Below, one piece after another: positions 43,560-53,488 of a stretch of DNA of 64,000 bases (its first letter is position 1; every line of letters begins with the position of its first letter). The DNA is from Celeribacter litoreus (GTDB lineage Bacteria; Pseudomonadota; Alphaproteobacteria; Rhodobacterales; Rhodobacteraceae): assembly GCF_020165855.1 (NCBI RefSeq), contig NZ_JAIUFY010000013.1, positions 248,001 to 312,000 on the forward strand. Reading direction: 5' to 3'. The notes beneath the pieces were generated by a model. It was not told the DNA's origin. It was given only the letters and a program-made list of their open reading frames with translations, and ran no database searches. The position numbers and the translations under genes are program-made.

Positions 43560-44996
43560 ATGCAGATGCCGGTCCCCAATCCCGCTGTCTTGGCGCGAAA
43601 GCTAGAGCTGGTCGCGCGTCTGCGGCATGTCTTGCCTCATGATGCGGTCATTGACGCGCCTGAGGAGGTGAAAGCCTACGAATGTGATGCACTCACCGCC
43701 TATCGCTGTGCGCCGCTCGTCGCCGTCCTCCCGTCCTCGACGGAAGAAGTCTCCGAGGTTATGAAAATCTGCCACAACATGGGCGTGCCTGTTGTGCCGC
43801 GTGGCGCTGGGACGTCTCTTGCAGGTGGCGCATTGCCGACAGCGGATGCGGTTATTCTCGGGGTCGCGCGTTTGCGCGAGACGTTGGAGGTGAACTTTCC
43901 GGACCGCTACATTCGAGTCCAGACCGGAATGACGAACCTGAATGTGACTGCTGAGGTGGAGGGTGAGGGGTTCTTCTACGCGCCCGATCCGTCAAGCCAG
44001 CTGGCCTGCGCGATTGCTGGCAATATCGCGATGAATTCCGGCGGGGCGCATTGTCTCAAGTATGGGGTGACAACGAACAACCTCCTTGGTGTGACTATGG
44101 TGATGGCGGACGGGGAGATCGTGGAAATCGGCGGTGCAGAGATGGACGCGGCGGGGCTTGACCTGCTTGGGCTAATCTGTGGCTCCGAGGGGCAGCTCGG
44201 GGTCGTGACTGAAGCGACCTTGCGCATTCTCCCGAAACCGGAGGGCGCGCGGCCTGTGCTGATGGGCTTTGATAGCAACGAGGTGGCCGGTGCCTGTGTG
44301 GCGGATATCATCCGTGCGGGCCTTATGCCTGTCGCCATCGAATTCATGGACCGCCCAATCATCCGCGCGACGGAGGATTTCGCAAAGGCGGGATATCCGG
44401 ACTGTGAGGCGCTTCTGATCATTGAGGTCGAGGGGTCAGAGGACGAAATGGCGGACCAATTGGCGCGGATCGTCGAGATCGCGAAGCGGCACGATCCGGT
44501 CGTCATTCGCGAAAGCCAGAGTGCTGAGGAAAGCACGCGGATTTGGCTCGGGCGTAAATCAGCATTTGGCGCGATGGGGCAGAGGGGGGATTACATTTGT
44601 CTCGACGGAACGATTCCGGTCGGTCAGCTGCCCGCCGTGCTACGTCGGATCGGGGAGCTGTCAGAGGAATACGGTCACATGGTTGGCAATGTGTTCCATG
44701 CGGGCGATGGCAATATGCACCCCCTGATCCTGTTCAATGCAAACGAGCCTGGGCAACTAGAGAGTGCAGAGGCGTTGGGGGCGGAAATTCTCAAGCTGTG
44801 CGTCGATGTCGGTGGGTGTCTCACAGGAGAGCATGGAGTGGGCGTCGAAAAGCGAGATCTCATGGGGCACCAGTTTGCGCCCGTGGATCTGGATGTGCAG
44901 ATGGGGGTGAAGGATGTGTTTGATCCGAAATGGATTTTGAACCCCTCCAAGGTCTTCCCGCTCGATGTCAGTGCCTCCCGGAGGGCTGCGGAATGA
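43560..44996 (+). CDS. glcD: Glycolate oxidase subunit, FAD-linked
   Basis: A 478-residue FAD-dependent oxidase subunit that oxidises glycolate to glyoxylate. The FAD-binding type 4 domain contains VVPRGAGTSLAGGALPT and AIAGNIAMNSGGAHCLKYG; the C-terminal domain has HAGDGNMHPLILF and GEHGVGVEKRDLM. A GAGGAGGAG site precedes two close ATGs (43554 and 43560). It overlaps glcE by 4 bp. Confidence 0.92.
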   Translation: MQMPVPNPAVLARKLELVARLRHVLPHDAVIDAPEEVKAYECDALTAYRCAPLVAVLPSSTEEVSEVMKICHNMGVPVVPRGAGTSLAGGALPTADAVILGVARLRETLEVNFPDRYIRVQTGMTNLNVTAEVEGEGFFYAPDPSSQLACAIAGNIAMNSGGAHCLKYGVTTNNLLGVTMVMADGEIVEIGGAEMDAAGLDLLGLICGSEGQLGVVTEATLRILPKPEGARPVLMGFDSNEVAGACVADIIRAGLMPVAIEFMDRPIIRATEDFAKAGYPDCEALLIIEVEGSEDEMADQLARIVEIAKRHDPVVIRESQSAEESTRIWLGRKSAFGAMGQRGDYICLDGTIPVGQLPAVLRRIGELSEEYGHMVGNVFHAGDGNMHPLILFNANEPGQLESAEALGAEILKLCVDVGGCLTGEHGVGVEKRDLMGHQFAPVDLDVQMGVKDVFDPKWILNPSKVFPLDVSASRRAAE

Positions 44997-46132
44997 GTAT
45001 TTTAGCCAAGAAGAAGACGGAGTTTCGCGATGCACGCGATGCTCTCGCAGAGACCATTCGGTCCGGCGGGCCGTTTGCATTAAGCGGCAACGGGACGAGC
45101 CGGATTGGGCTTTGTTTCGGTGCTGAGTTGAAGGCACCGACCGAGGGTTGGGACTACGATCCGAGTGCGCTCACGCTCACAGTTGCGGCGGGGGTGCCGG
45201 TGGCGGTGATCGAGCAGTTTCTGAGAGACGAGAACCAGCGCCTCGCCTTTGAGCCGCCTCGTATGCAGGGTTTGTTGGACCGCGACGGCGCGTCGACGAT
45301 CGGTGGTGTCGTCGCCGGAAACCTGTCCGGGCCGCGCCGTGTAGCGGTCGGGGCCTGTCGTGATTTCTGTCTTGGGGTCGAGTTTGTCGACGGGCGCGGG
45401 GAGGTTGTGAAGAACGGTGGTCGGGTGATGAAGAACGTGACTGGGCTGGACCTTGTGAAGCTCATGGCGGGGAGCAATGGCACGCTTGGTTTGATCACTG
45501 AAGTGAGTCTGAAGACCCAGCCCATTCCGGAATGTGTCGCGACGCTTGTGATCGAAGGCTTGACGGAAGTGGCGGCGATTTCTGCGATGTCGGCGGCGCT
45601 TGGGACCCCTTTTGACGTTTCTGGTGTGGCTCATTTGCGTGGGGCTGACGACGGCGAAGGGGCGAAGACGTTCATCCGGCTTGAAGGGTTTGAGAACTCT
45701 GTGAAGGCGCGGATCGCGAAGCTTCAGTCTGTGTTGAAGTCGTTTGGCGAGAGCGATGTCGAGTGGCACGCAGAAAAGAATTCGGCCATTTGGCAAGGCA
45801 TTCGTGATGTCGAACGCTTTTGCCATTCCGCGGATGATGTTTGGCGCGTGTCCGTGAAACCGTCAGAGGCGGTCGCTCTCGTCGAGGCCGTCGCGCCGGA
45901 GGATGTGATTTATGACTGGGGCGGCAACCGGCTCTGGCTCATCACCAAAGCAGGCACCGATGTGCGTGCGAAAGTCACGAGCGGGCATGCGACGTTGGTC
46001 CGCGCGTCTGCTGAGACGAAACAGCGCCTCGGAGTCTTCGCGCCTCAGAGCCAAGGGGTCGCCAAACTGTCAGAAGGATTGCGTCGGAAGTTCGATCCGG
46101 ATGCAAAATTCAATCGTGGGATGATGGGCTGA
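44993..46132 (+). CDS. glcE: Glycolate oxidase subunit, FAD-binding
   Basis: A 379-residue second FAD-binding subunit of glycolate oxidase. Motifs are FEPPRMQGLLDRDGASTIGG and NGGRVMKNVTGLDLVKLMAGSNG-type segments, and it is shorter than GlcD, as usual. It overlaps glcD (ATGA) and glcF by one base. It forms the membrane-associated GlcDEF complex feeding electrons to the respiratory chain. Confidence 0.92.
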   Translation: MSILAKKKTEFRDARDALAETIRSGGPFALSGNGTSRIGLCFGAELKAPTEGWDYDPSALTLTVAAGVPVAVIEQFLRDENQRLAFEPPRMQGLLDRDGASTIGGVVAGNLSGPRRVAVGACRDFCLGVEFVDGRGEVVKNGGRVMKNVTGLDLVKLMAGSNGTLGLITEVSLKTQPIPECVATLVIEGLTEVAAISAMSAALGTPFDVSGVAHLRGADDGEGAKTFIRLEGFENSVKARIAKLQSVLKSFGESDVEWHAEKNSAIWQGIRDVERFCHSADDVWRVSVKPSEAVALVEAVAPEDVIYDWGGNRLWLITKAGTDVRAKVTSGHATLVRASAETKQRLGVFAPQSQGVAKLSEGLRRKFDPDAKFNRGMMG

Positions 46133-47424
46133 TGCAGACGAATTTTACTCCGGAGCAACTGTCCGATCCCGGGATTGCGCGCGCTAATGAGATCCTGCGC
46201 GCTTGTGTCCATTGCGGGTTCTGCACGGCGACCTGTCCGACCTACGCGGTGCTCGGTGATGAGCTCGATAGCCCGCGTGGGCGTATTTATCTCATCAAGG
46301 ATATGTTGGAAAACGACCGACCCGCAGATGAGAAGATCGTCAAGCATCTGGACCGGTGTCTCTCATGCCTTGCTTGCATGACCACGTGCCCGTCCGGCGT
46401 GCATTACATGCATCTGATCGACCACGCGCGCGCGCATGTGGAGAAGACCTACAAGCGACCACTGATGGATCGCCTGCTGCGCTGGACACTCGCACGGATC
46501 ATTCCGTATCCGGGGCGGTTCCGTGTGGCGCTTCTTGGTGCGAAGATCGGTAAACCGTTCCGGCATCTCCTTCCTGATCCGCGATTGAAGGCGATGTTGG
46601 AGATGGCTCCGAAACGCATTCCGCCTGTTTCGCGGAGTGACGATGCGCAGGTGTTTCCGGCGCAGGGGGAGCGCAAGATGCGCGTCGCCCTCATGACCGG
46701 CTGCGCGCAAAAGGCGCTCGATACCGACATCAACGACGCGACTATCCGTTTGCTCACGCGTCTCGGCTGTGACGTGGTCGTGGCAAAAGGGGCAGGCTGT
46801 TGTGGGGCGCTCACGCATCACATGGGCAAGGAAGCAGAGTCACACAGCGCCGCCGCTAAAAACATTCGCGCGTGGATGGCGGAGGTGCAGGGTGAAGGTC
46901 TCGAGGCCATCGTGATCAACACGTCTGGTTGCGGCACGACGGTGAAAGACTATGGGCACATGTTCCGCAATGATCCACTCGCCAAGGAGGCGAAGCTGGT
47001 GTCAGGCCTCGCCAAAGATGTGTCCGAAGTCCTGCTTCAACTCGAAATTCCGCGCACGGAGCAAACCCTGCGGGTTGCCTATCATGCGGCTTGTTCGTTG
47101 CAGCATGGTCAACAAATCAAAACCGCGCCTAAGGACCTCCTGAAAAAGGCGGGCTTCGAAGTCGTGGAGCCTAAGGACAGTCACCTTTGCTGCGGCTCTG
47201 CCGGGACTTACAACCTCCTGCAGCCGGAAATCTCGCAAGAACTCAAAGCCCGGAAAGTCGCGACGCTCGCCGCCAAGGCACCAGATGTTGTGGCCGCAGG
47301 GAATATTGGCTGCATCATGCAGATCGGGTCAGGGATGGATGTGCCGGTCGTTCACACCGTCGAACTTCTCGATTGGGCAACAGGTGGACCTAAGCCATCG
47401 AAAATGATTTCGAATCTGTCATAA
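46132..47424 (+). CDS. glcF: Glycolate oxidase iron-sulfur subunit
   Basis: A 430-residue subunit with two ferredoxin-type [4Fe-4S] motifs near the N terminus (CVHCGFCTATCP and CLSCLACMTTCP) and two CCG domains (GCCGALTHH; HLCCGSAGTYN). It carries electrons from GlcD to the quinone pool. It starts within the glcE stop codon. Last gene of the operon; no convincing terminator was seen in the 54 bp before the protease gene. Confidence 0.94.
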   Translation: MQTNFTPEQLSDPGIARANEILRACVHCGFCTATCPTYAVLGDELDSPRGRIYLIKDMLENDRPADEKIVKHLDRCLSCLACMTTCPSGVHYMHLIDHARAHVEKTYKRPLMDRLLRWTLARIIPYPGRFRVALLGAKIGKPFRHLLPDPRLKAMLEMAPKRIPPVSRSDDAQVFPAQGERKMRVALMTGCAQKALDTDINDATIRLLTRLGCDVVVAKGAGCCGALTHHMGKEAESHSAAAKNIRAWMAEVQGEGLEAIVINTSGCGTTVKDYGHMFRNDPLAKEAKLVSGLAKDVSEVLLQLEIPRTEQTLRVAYHAACSLQHGQQIKTAPKDLLKKAGFEVVEPKDSHLCCGSAGTYNLLQPEISQELKARKVATLAAKAPDVVAAGNIGCIMQIGSGMDVPVVHTVELLDWATGGPKPSKMISNLS

Positions 47425-47478
47425 TCAGGCCCTGATGTCGGGTTAGGCCACACACCTGGACTGGGTTTGAGGATCGGA

Positions 47479-48279
47479 ATGAAGAACTTACTGGCGATTG
47501 TTGTTCTGCTTCTGAGCGGATTTGCCGCACAGGCAGATAGCCAATTGAAGCCGATCCTGACGGGCGATCAAAACCGTGGATGGGAGGCCGTAGGCCGCCT
47601 CGATTTTGCGGGTCGTAGCTTTTGCACTGGCTCGCTGATCTCCGAGCGTTATGTCCTGACGGCGGCGCATTGCATGTTCGACGTTGAAACCAAAGCGCCG
47701 CACAAACCCTCCGATGTCACGTTCCGCGCAGGCTGGCGCAACGGGCGCGCTGATGCGTTCCGCAATGCGAAAGCGATCTATGTGCATCCTGAATTTTCAT
47801 CCTCTGCCGATCAACTGCATGACCGACTTTCGAATGACATAGCGATCATCGAACTCGCGATGCCGATCAGGACGACGTCCGTACAACCGTTTCAGACAGC
47901 GACCCGCCCGAGAGCTGGCCAGGAAGTCGGCGTCGTCTCCTATGCGCATGATCGTGCCGAAAGCCCCGCGCTTCAGGAGGTGTGCCACGTGACGGCACGT
48001 CAGGGCGGCGTTCTCGTCACATCTTGCAATGTCGATTTTGGCTCCTCCGGTGCGCCGATTTTCGATCTGTCCGGCGACACGCCGCGCATCGTCTCTGTGA
48101 TTTCGGCAAAAGCGAGTTTCCGTGGTGAACCGGTGTCGGTCGGCACTTCACTCGACGGCGCGCTGAGCGAACTCCTCGATATCGCATCGCAGGGTCGATA
48201 CCTGTTTCAGAAAGTCGACGCGACGAGCCGCGATGTTTTGGAGCGGGTTCAACCGGTTGTTGGCGCGTCAGGGCAATAA
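47479..48279 (+). CDS. Trypsin-like serine protease, secreted
   Basis: A 266-residue S1-family protease with a signal peptide (about residues 1-19). The triad is visible: His64 in LTAAHC, Asp120 in SNDIAIIEL, and Ser190 in FGSSGAPIF. The usual GDSGGP is GSSGAP here, a common bacterial variant. Cys pairs around the His and Ser could form disulfides, consistent with a periplasmic site. The ATG at 47479 has GAGGA upstream and is preferred over a TTG at 47467. Substrate unknown. Confidence 0.87.
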   Translation: MKNLLAIVVLLLSGFAAQADSQLKPILTGDQNRGWEAVGRLDFAGRSFCTGSLISERYVLTAAHCMFDVETKAPHKPSDVTFRAGWRNGRADAFRNAKAIYVHPEFSSSADQLHDRLSNDIAIIELAMPIRTTSVQPFQTATRPRAGQEVGVVSYAHDRAESPALQEVCHVTARQGGVLVTSCNVDFGSSGAPIFDLSGDTPRIVSVISAKASFRGEPVSVGTSLDGALSELLDIASQGRYLFQKVDATSRDVLERVQPVVGASGQ

Positions 48280-48409
48280 TCCCCGCCTCTTGAAACCTCT
48301 TAAAGAGCTACCCAAATCTATGATGTCGGATGCCTGAACAGGGTCCGCAGTCCCGCCTGTCCGAAGGATCGGAAGGCACAACTTTGGATTCGCTCAATGG
48401 AGGAAACCC

Positions 48410-48889
48410 ATGCGTAATTTTGACCTGACCCCGCTGTATCGTGCTACCGTCGGCTTCGATCAGATCGCTGACCTGATGGACCGCGTCATCTCCCAAGACG
48501 TCAGCCAGCCCAGCTACCCACCCTATAATATAGAGAAAACCGCAGAAGACGCTTGGCGCATCTCGCTCGCCGTGGCCGGTTTCTCGACCGAAGACATCGC
48601 CATCGAGCAGCGTGAAAATGCTCTGGTCGTGTCTGCGCGCAAAGCCGAGACTGAGGAAGAAAAGGGTAAGACCTATCTCCATCGTGGGATCGCCACCCGC
48701 GCGTTTGAGCGCCGCTTCACGCTCGCAGAGCATGTGCGCGTGACGGGCGCGTCGCATGAGAACGGCATGCTCCACATCGACCTGAAACGCGAAGTGCCCG
48801 AGGCTCTCAAACCGCGCCGCATTGAAATCGCCGGCCCGAACAAGGTCGACACCAAAGTGATCGAGAGTGCACCGACCACAGAGGTCTGA
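48410..48889 (+). CDS. Small heat-shock protein, Hsp20/IbpA family
   Basis: A 159-residue holdase. The N terminus MRNFDLTPLYRATVGFDQIADLMD is typical of the IbpA class. The alpha-crystallin domain (residues about 38-130) includes ISLAVAGFSTEDIAIEQ and the motif ENGMLHIDLKREVPE. The segment before it (48280-48409) shows no recognisable ROSE-type thermometer by eye, though stems such as CCTCTTG..CCTCTTA deserve folding. Confidence 0.92.
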   Translation: MRNFDLTPLYRATVGFDQIADLMDRVISQDVSQPSYPPYNIEKTAEDAWRISLAVAGFSTEDIAIEQRENALVVSARKAETEEEKGKTYLHRGIATRAFERRFTLAEHVRVTGASHENGMLHIDLKREVPEALKPRRIEIAGPNKVDTKVIESAPTTEV

Positions 48890-48920
48890 TCTTTTTCGTG
48901 ATCCAAATACTCAAATGAAA

Positions 48921-48943
48921 ACGCCCGCCAATTTGGCGGGCGT
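48921..48943. terminator. Bidirectional terminator (hsp20 / phytase-like gene)
   Basis: Perfect 10-bp stem ACGCCCGCCA/TGGCGGGCGT with a 3-base loop; a T-rich run on both sides suits both convergent genes. Confidence 0.8.
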
Positions 48944-48966
48944 CGTCTTTTCAAGTGATGCGAGGC

Positions 48967-51132
48967 TTACTCGACAGAGCCAGCCGACCAGAAGAACGTC
49001 TCGCCGGAGCTGTCGTCCACACCGTCGTTGTCGGTGGAGATGAACATTTCGCCGTCGGTGGTGATTGCGAGACCTTCGACCTTGTCCACGATGTAGCCGT
49101 TGAAGGAGGCGAGATCCGGGATCAGGTCACGCACTTCTTCTTTGGACACGACCGGAAGCTCGCCGCCGAGCGGAGCCGGAACCATTTCGGACGCGGGGAT
49201 GCGGTAGACCTTTTTGGTCACTGCGTTTGCGCCGATCTGGTTGTCACGCTCGATCACGTAGAACCAGTCACCATGTGCTACGATCTCGGAGAGACCAACC
49301 CAGCCAGTGTTCGGAGCCGCTTTCGGGTAGGACACAGCGCCCCACTCTTCGGTCTCGAGGTTGTAGGCCACGAGTTTGACGGTGTTTTTCGCGTCATCGC
49401 CCCACTCGCGCTGAACAGCCATCCAGAGTGTGTCGCCGACTTTGGTGATGCCCTCGAAGCCAAAACGCTTCTCGACCGCCATGAGTTCTGCCGGAAGGCC
49501 GATCTCTTTCTTGATCACGCCTTTGGCGTTCACGTTGTAGATCGCGTGCGGGATGACGCGGTCGGTGCGCCCTTCGGAAGCGATCCAGAACCCGCCTTTA
49601 TCGTCGAGCGTGATGCCCTCCATGTCGAGTTTCTGAGCCGCGTCGCCGTTGGCGCGGGTCACAGGCAGCGCGCTGATGATGCGGGCCGGTTTGGACGAAG
49701 GGTCGATGGTGAAGATCGTCGGCTGGTAGCCGTAGAAGCTATCGTTGACCGCATAGATCATGCCGTTTTCATCTGCGACCATGCCGGAGATTGCGCCCCA
49801 GCCGATGAGTTCGTCTGCACCCTCGGAAGTGAGGGTCGGGTAGACTGCTTCGCCTTCGGCGCGTTCGAAGATCATGACGTGCGCGCGAACGCCGCCGTCT
49901 TCGATCAGGTCTTTTTCGTTTGCAGAGATGAGGAGGTTGCGTTCCGGAATGGTGACGTAGCCTTCCGGCCCGATGCCCGACGGCAGGACTTGTTCGAGAA
50001 CCGGTGCGGACATGTCGGAAACGTTGTAAACGCCAACAGCCGAACCGCGCTCGGACCCGACGAAGACATACGGCGTGCCGTCAAAGATGGCCGTTTCGAT
50101 GCTTTCCGGCTCAACGCCTTTTGCGTCGGAACGTTTGTCCGGATAGTGGCCGATCTGGATCAGGGCGTGTTCGAAAGACGCACCGCTCTCGTAAACGACA
50201 GAGCCGTCTTTGTTGAAGATCGTCCAGCCACGGGAGCCGCCGTCCATGTCACCTTCGTTGGCGATGGCGAAGTGGTTGTCGTCGATCCATTTCACAGCAT
50301 CCGGCTCGCGCTTGCGGCCTTCCTGGCTGTCGGTGAAGATCAGAGCGCCGCGTTCGTCAATCGTGTCAATCTCGGTCAGGTCAACTGCGCCTGCAGAGAA
50401 GTGGGACAGGATTTCGCCGTCCTTGGAGATGATCACGAGGTGGTTGTTTTCCTGCATCGTGAGGACGGTTTCGCCGAGGCTATTCACGTCCACGAATTCC
50501 GGCTCCGGATCTTCAGGAGAGATTTCTGCGAGACCGGTCAGATCGACGTTCTTCGTCGTCGCGCAATCGGCTTTGCCTTTTGCGATCTGGATCATCGTCA
50601 GGAAACCTGCCGGCATTTGGCCGGTGCGGCCGTCGCCGAGGTCTTCGTCACGCTCGTTCTCGATGGCGATGGAGAGGAAACCACCGTCTTTGGACAGGGC
50701 GATGGAATCCGGCTGACCTTCGAGAGCGCAGCTCTCAACAACCTCTTTGGTGTCGAGGTTAATCTCAACCATCTGACCGGAGGTGTTGACGTAATCTTCA
50801 GAGGTGTTCACCGCGACGAAGGCCGTGTTGCCGACGACAGCAACGGAAGTCGGCTCACCCGGCATCTCGATATTGCCGAGGGGCTTCGGGTTCTTCGGAT
50901 CGGTGATGTCGATGAGGCCAACGACGCCGAGCGGGCTGTCGGTGTAGATGAGGGTCATGCCGTCCTCAGAGGCAGCGATGATCTCAGCGGAGGTTTCGCG
51001 CATGGTGTCTTCGCCGTCCACCATGTTGAGCGGGGTTGCGAAGGAGGCGATGCGGTTAAAGGTCATCTCGGCAGAAGCGCCGGTCGCAGTCAGTGCGAGT
51101 GCGGAGGCTGCCAGCAGCAGGTTCTTTTTCAT
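48967..51132 (-). CDS. Secreted esterase-like phytase-domain protein
   Basis: A 721-residue exported protein: signal peptide MKKNLLLAASALALTATGASA, then a beta-propeller-like N-terminal half with repeated LDTKEVVE/IALSKDGGF-type blades. The C-terminal about 300 residues match the esterase-like activity of phytase domain (KLDMEGITLDDKGGFWIASEG and KRFGFEGITKVGDTLWMAVQ). It is strongly acidic and probably binds Ca2+. It may release phosphate from organic phosphoesters; this is inferred from the family. A single-gene transcript. A lone CTGTCAC in the upstream region is too little to call a Pho box. Confidence 0.8.
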   Translation of the reverse strand: MKKNLLLAASALALTATGASAEMTFNRIASFATPLNMVDGEDTMRETSAEIIAASEDGMTLIYTDSPLGVVGLIDITDPKNPKPLGNIEMPGEPTSVAVVGNTAFVAVNTSEDYVNTSGQMVEINLDTKEVVESCALEGQPDSIALSKDGGFLSIAIENERDEDLGDGRTGQMPAGFLTMIQIAKGKADCATTKNVDLTGLAEISPEDPEPEFVDVNSLGETVLTMQENNHLVIISKDGEILSHFSAGAVDLTEIDTIDERGALIFTDSQEGRKREPDAVKWIDDNHFAIANEGDMDGGSRGWTIFNKDGSVVYESGASFEHALIQIGHYPDKRSDAKGVEPESIETAIFDGTPYVFVGSERGSAVGVYNVSDMSAPVLEQVLPSGIGPEGYVTIPERNLLISANEKDLIEDGGVRAHVMIFERAEGEAVYPTLTSEGADELIGWGAISGMVADENGMIYAVNDSFYGYQPTIFTIDPSSKPARIISALPVTRANGDAAQKLDMEGITLDDKGGFWIASEGRTDRVIPHAIYNVNAKGVIKKEIGLPAELMAVEKRFGFEGITKVGDTLWMAVQREWGDDAKNTVKLVAYNLETEEWGAVSYPKAAPNTGWVGLSEIVAHGDWFYVIERDNQIGANAVTKKVYRIPASEMVPAPLGGELPVVSKEEVRDLIPDLASFNGYIVDKVEGLAITTDGEMFISTDNDGVDDSSGETFFWSAGSVE

Positions 51133-51307
51133 GGAGTGTCTCTCGCAAGTTGGATACGAGGAGGGGGTGTGACGATGTGTTGTTTCGCCCGCGTGACAGT
51201 TTTGTTTCGATTTTGTGAAGTGGAGCAATGGGTTCACGATTTATGTCAGTTGTGTTGACATATTGGCGGTGAAGATGCACATCAAAGCGCTGGAAAAGGA
51301 AATGATC

Positions 51308-52528
51308 ATGACCGAGTCTCTGCGTCTGCCCCAATTGTTTGCCCATCGTGCCGAGCGCATGAAAGCGTCGGAAATTCGCGAGCTTCTCAAGCTGCTTGAT
51401 CAGCCAGACATCATTTCCTTTGCGGGCGGCATTCCTGATCCGGCCTACTTCCCGCGACAGGCCTTCGCGGATGCGATGGTGACGGCGACGAGCGAACAGG
51501 CCGCGTCCGTTGCTCTGCAATATTCCACCTCCGAGGGCTATACCCCGCTGCGCGACTGGATCGTTCAGCACATGGCGACGCTAGGCGTGCGCTGCACGCG
51601 GGACAACGTCCTGATTACCGCAGGATCGCAGCAGGCGCTCGATTATCTCGGCAAGCTTTTCATCGACAAAGACGACACGGCGCTTGTCGGCTGGCCGACC
51701 TATCTCGGGGCGCTCGGGGCGTTCAATGCCTATGAGCCGCGCTATGACCGTCTCGATCCGGCGGACAACCGGTCGCCCGAGGATATCGTCGCGGATGCAG
51801 AGGCCGCGGGTGGTCGCGTTAAGTTCGCTTACCTTTCGCCCGACTTCGCCAACCCGACGGGCGTCACGCTCTCCGTCGAAGAACGTCGCGGCATCCTTTC
51901 GCGCGCCAAGGCCATGGACTGCGCTATCATCGAAGACGCGGCCTATCAGTCGCTGCGCTACACCGGCCAATCGGTGCCGCCGATCCTCGCGCTTGAAATG
52001 CAGGAGACGGGCGATATTGACGCCTGCCGGACGATCTATCTCGGGTCCTTCTCTAAGACGCTCGCACCGGGTCTTCGTGTCGGCTGGGCCGTCGCGGCGA
52101 AGCCGGTGATTTCCCAGCTCGTTCTCACGAAACAAGCCGCCGATTTGCAGACCGCGACGATCAACCAAATCGCGGTCGCCGAAGTGGCGCGTAGCGTGTT
52201 CGACTCTCACGTCGAAACGCTGCGCGAGGTGTATGGTGCACGGTTGCAGGCGATGCTCAAATCGCTCGACGCGCATATGCCGGATGGCATCTCATGGACC
52301 AAACCGGAAGGCGGGATGTTCGTCTGGGTGACGCTGCCGAAAGGCATGGACGGGGCGGAATTGCTCAAATCCGCACTCGAAGCGCGGGTCGCGTTTGTTC
52401 CGGGCGGGGCGTTCTACGCGGACGGCTCCAATGCCAACACCCTGCGTCTGAACTTCTCTATGTCTCCCGCCGCGAAGATCGAAGAGGGCATTGCCCGCCT
52501 CGGCGAGGTCATCAAAGGCGCGTTGTAA
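51308..52528 (+). CDS. PLP-dependent aminotransferase, class I/II (2-aminoadipate type)
   Basis: A 406-residue fold-type I enzyme. The PLP lysine is in YLGSFSKTLAPGLRVGW; the N-terminal motif IISFAGGIPDPAYFP and NPTGVTLSVEER fit the 2-aminoadipate/aromatic (LysN/MocR-domain-like) subgroup. The ATG at 51308 has AAGGA seven bases upstream; an upstream in-frame extension is not conserved. It is preceded by the inverted repeat TGTCA-N7-TGACA (about 51246-51262), perhaps a regulator site. The exact substrate is unknown. Confidence 0.85.
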   Translation: MTESLRLPQLFAHRAERMKASEIRELLKLLDQPDIISFAGGIPDPAYFPRQAFADAMVTATSEQAASVALQYSTSEGYTPLRDWIVQHMATLGVRCTRDNVLITAGSQQALDYLGKLFIDKDDTALVGWPTYLGALGAFNAYEPRYDRLDPADNRSPEDIVADAEAAGGRVKFAYLSPDFANPTGVTLSVEERRGILSRAKAMDCAIIEDAAYQSLRYTGQSVPPILALEMQETGDIDACRTIYLGSFSKTLAPGLRVGWAVAAKPVISQLVLTKQAADLQTATINQIAVAEVARSVFDSHVETLREVYGARLQAMLKSLDAHMPDGISWTKPEGGMFVWVTLPKGMDGAELLKSALEARVAFVPGGAFYADGSNANTLRLNFSMSPAAKIEEGIARLGEVIKGAL

Positions 52529-52577
52529 GGCGCGCCTTTGCCGCTATGCTTCCTGCAAACGCGTTTTGGGGAATGCT

Positions 52578-52841
52578 ATGGGCTTTCTGCGGTTTCTGAT
52601 CATTGGGTTCGTTGCGCTCACGGCGTTCTATTTCCTCCTGAAGGTCTATTTGCGTTCTGTAACCCGAGAGCGATTGGAAGAAGAATGGGCCGAGGAGGGT
52701 TCCATCGGTGACCGGGATGCCTATGTGGAGAAGGGGATCACCGAGTATGAGCACTCCTTTCGGCCGAAACTCTTGCTTCTGGTCTATATTCTCCCGCTGA
52801 TCGCGTTTCTCGTGATCTTCTATGTGACGAATTTTGTTTGA
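52578..52841 (+). CDS. Small membrane protein, two helices
   Basis: An 87-residue protein with an N-terminal helix (LRFLIIGFVALTAFYFLLKVYL), a charged acidic middle (RERLEEEWAEEGSIGDRDAYVEKG) and a C-terminal helix (LLLLVYILPLIAFLVIFYV). GGGGA lies five bases before the ATG. It is followed by a DUF1523 gene after 10 bp and is conserved with it in Rhodobacterales. Function unknown. Confidence 0.75.
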   Translation: MGFLRFLIIGFVALTAFYFLLKVYLRSVTRERLEEEWAEEGSIGDRDAYVEKGITEYEHSFRPKLLLLVYILPLIAFLVIFYVTNFV

Positions 52842-52851
52842 GGCGGCTCTG

Positions 52852-53487
52852 ATGCGCTACGTAAAATGGACCCTGATTTCTCTGCTCACGCTCTTTGTTG
52901 TCGGGTTCTTCCATTACACCCTGCCACAGCATGACATCGTGCGGATCGTGAATACTTACGAAGAGCGGCAGGATATCTCCGGCTGGACCACGATGTTCTG
53001 GCAGGAGGCGGGCAATGGGACCGCGGCGCAGCAGAGCCGCGATGTTCAGTTCATTCAGGCCGTTCGTCCCAACGGGAAATCCATTGTCTATCGTAACGAG
53101 GACACGGGCTGGGGCTGGCCGCCGTATTTCAAGTTCGACACGGCGAACCTCTATACCGAAGCGAATGATGCAATCTCGACGAAGGCGGCGCCGGAATGGG
53201 TATCGGTCACGCACTACGGCTGGAGGTCAGAACTCCTGTCCGTGTTCCCGAATGCGGTTGGGATCAAGCCCGTCGCAGGGCCGGACGTCAAAATCTTCCC
53301 GTGGGTGAATATCATTATCCTCGTCGGATTGTTCGTCTTTCTCGTGACGCTCTACCGCATCTGGCAGCAATTCCGCCAACGCACGATTGATCCGCTCGTT
53401 GAGGATGTTGAGGACGTGCTCGAGGCGGCGGACGAGAAGAAAGACAACGCGATTGATAAGCTGAAGGGCTGGTTCAAGCGGAAATGA
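52852..53487 (+). CDS. DUF1523 family membrane protein
   Basis: A 211-residue protein matching DUF1523: N-terminal helix YVKWTLISLLTLFVVGFFHYTLP, then HDIVRIVNTYEER and EDTGWGWPPYFKFDTANL, a C-terminal helix IIILVGLFVFLVTLYRIW and a charged tail. The ATG at 52852 after GAGGCGG is preferred; a TTG at 52834 overlaps the previous gene. Function unknown; a terminator follows. Confidence 0.82.
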   Translation: MRYVKWTLISLLTLFVVGFFHYTLPQHDIVRIVNTYEERQDISGWTTMFWQEAGNGTAAQQSRDVQFIQAVRPNGKSIVYRNEDTGWGWPPYFKFDTANLYTEANDAISTKAAPEWVSVTHYGWRSELLSVFPNAVGIKPVAGPDVKIFPWVNIIILVGLFVFLVTLYRIWQQFRQRTIDPLVEDVEDVLEAADEKKDNAIDKLKGWFKRK

Positions 53488-53488
53488 A

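Noticed and set aside
48955-51258. A 767-codon open frame on the plus strand across the phytase-like gene
   Set aside because: It mirrors the minus-strand gene, which has a signal peptide, family motifs and a terminator; the antisense translation has no recognisable features.
51246-51262. TGTCA-N7-TGACA as a Pho box or strong promoter
   Set aside because: It lacks the direct-repeat structure of a Pho box, and no good -10 follows the TTGACA; kept only as an inverted repeat note.
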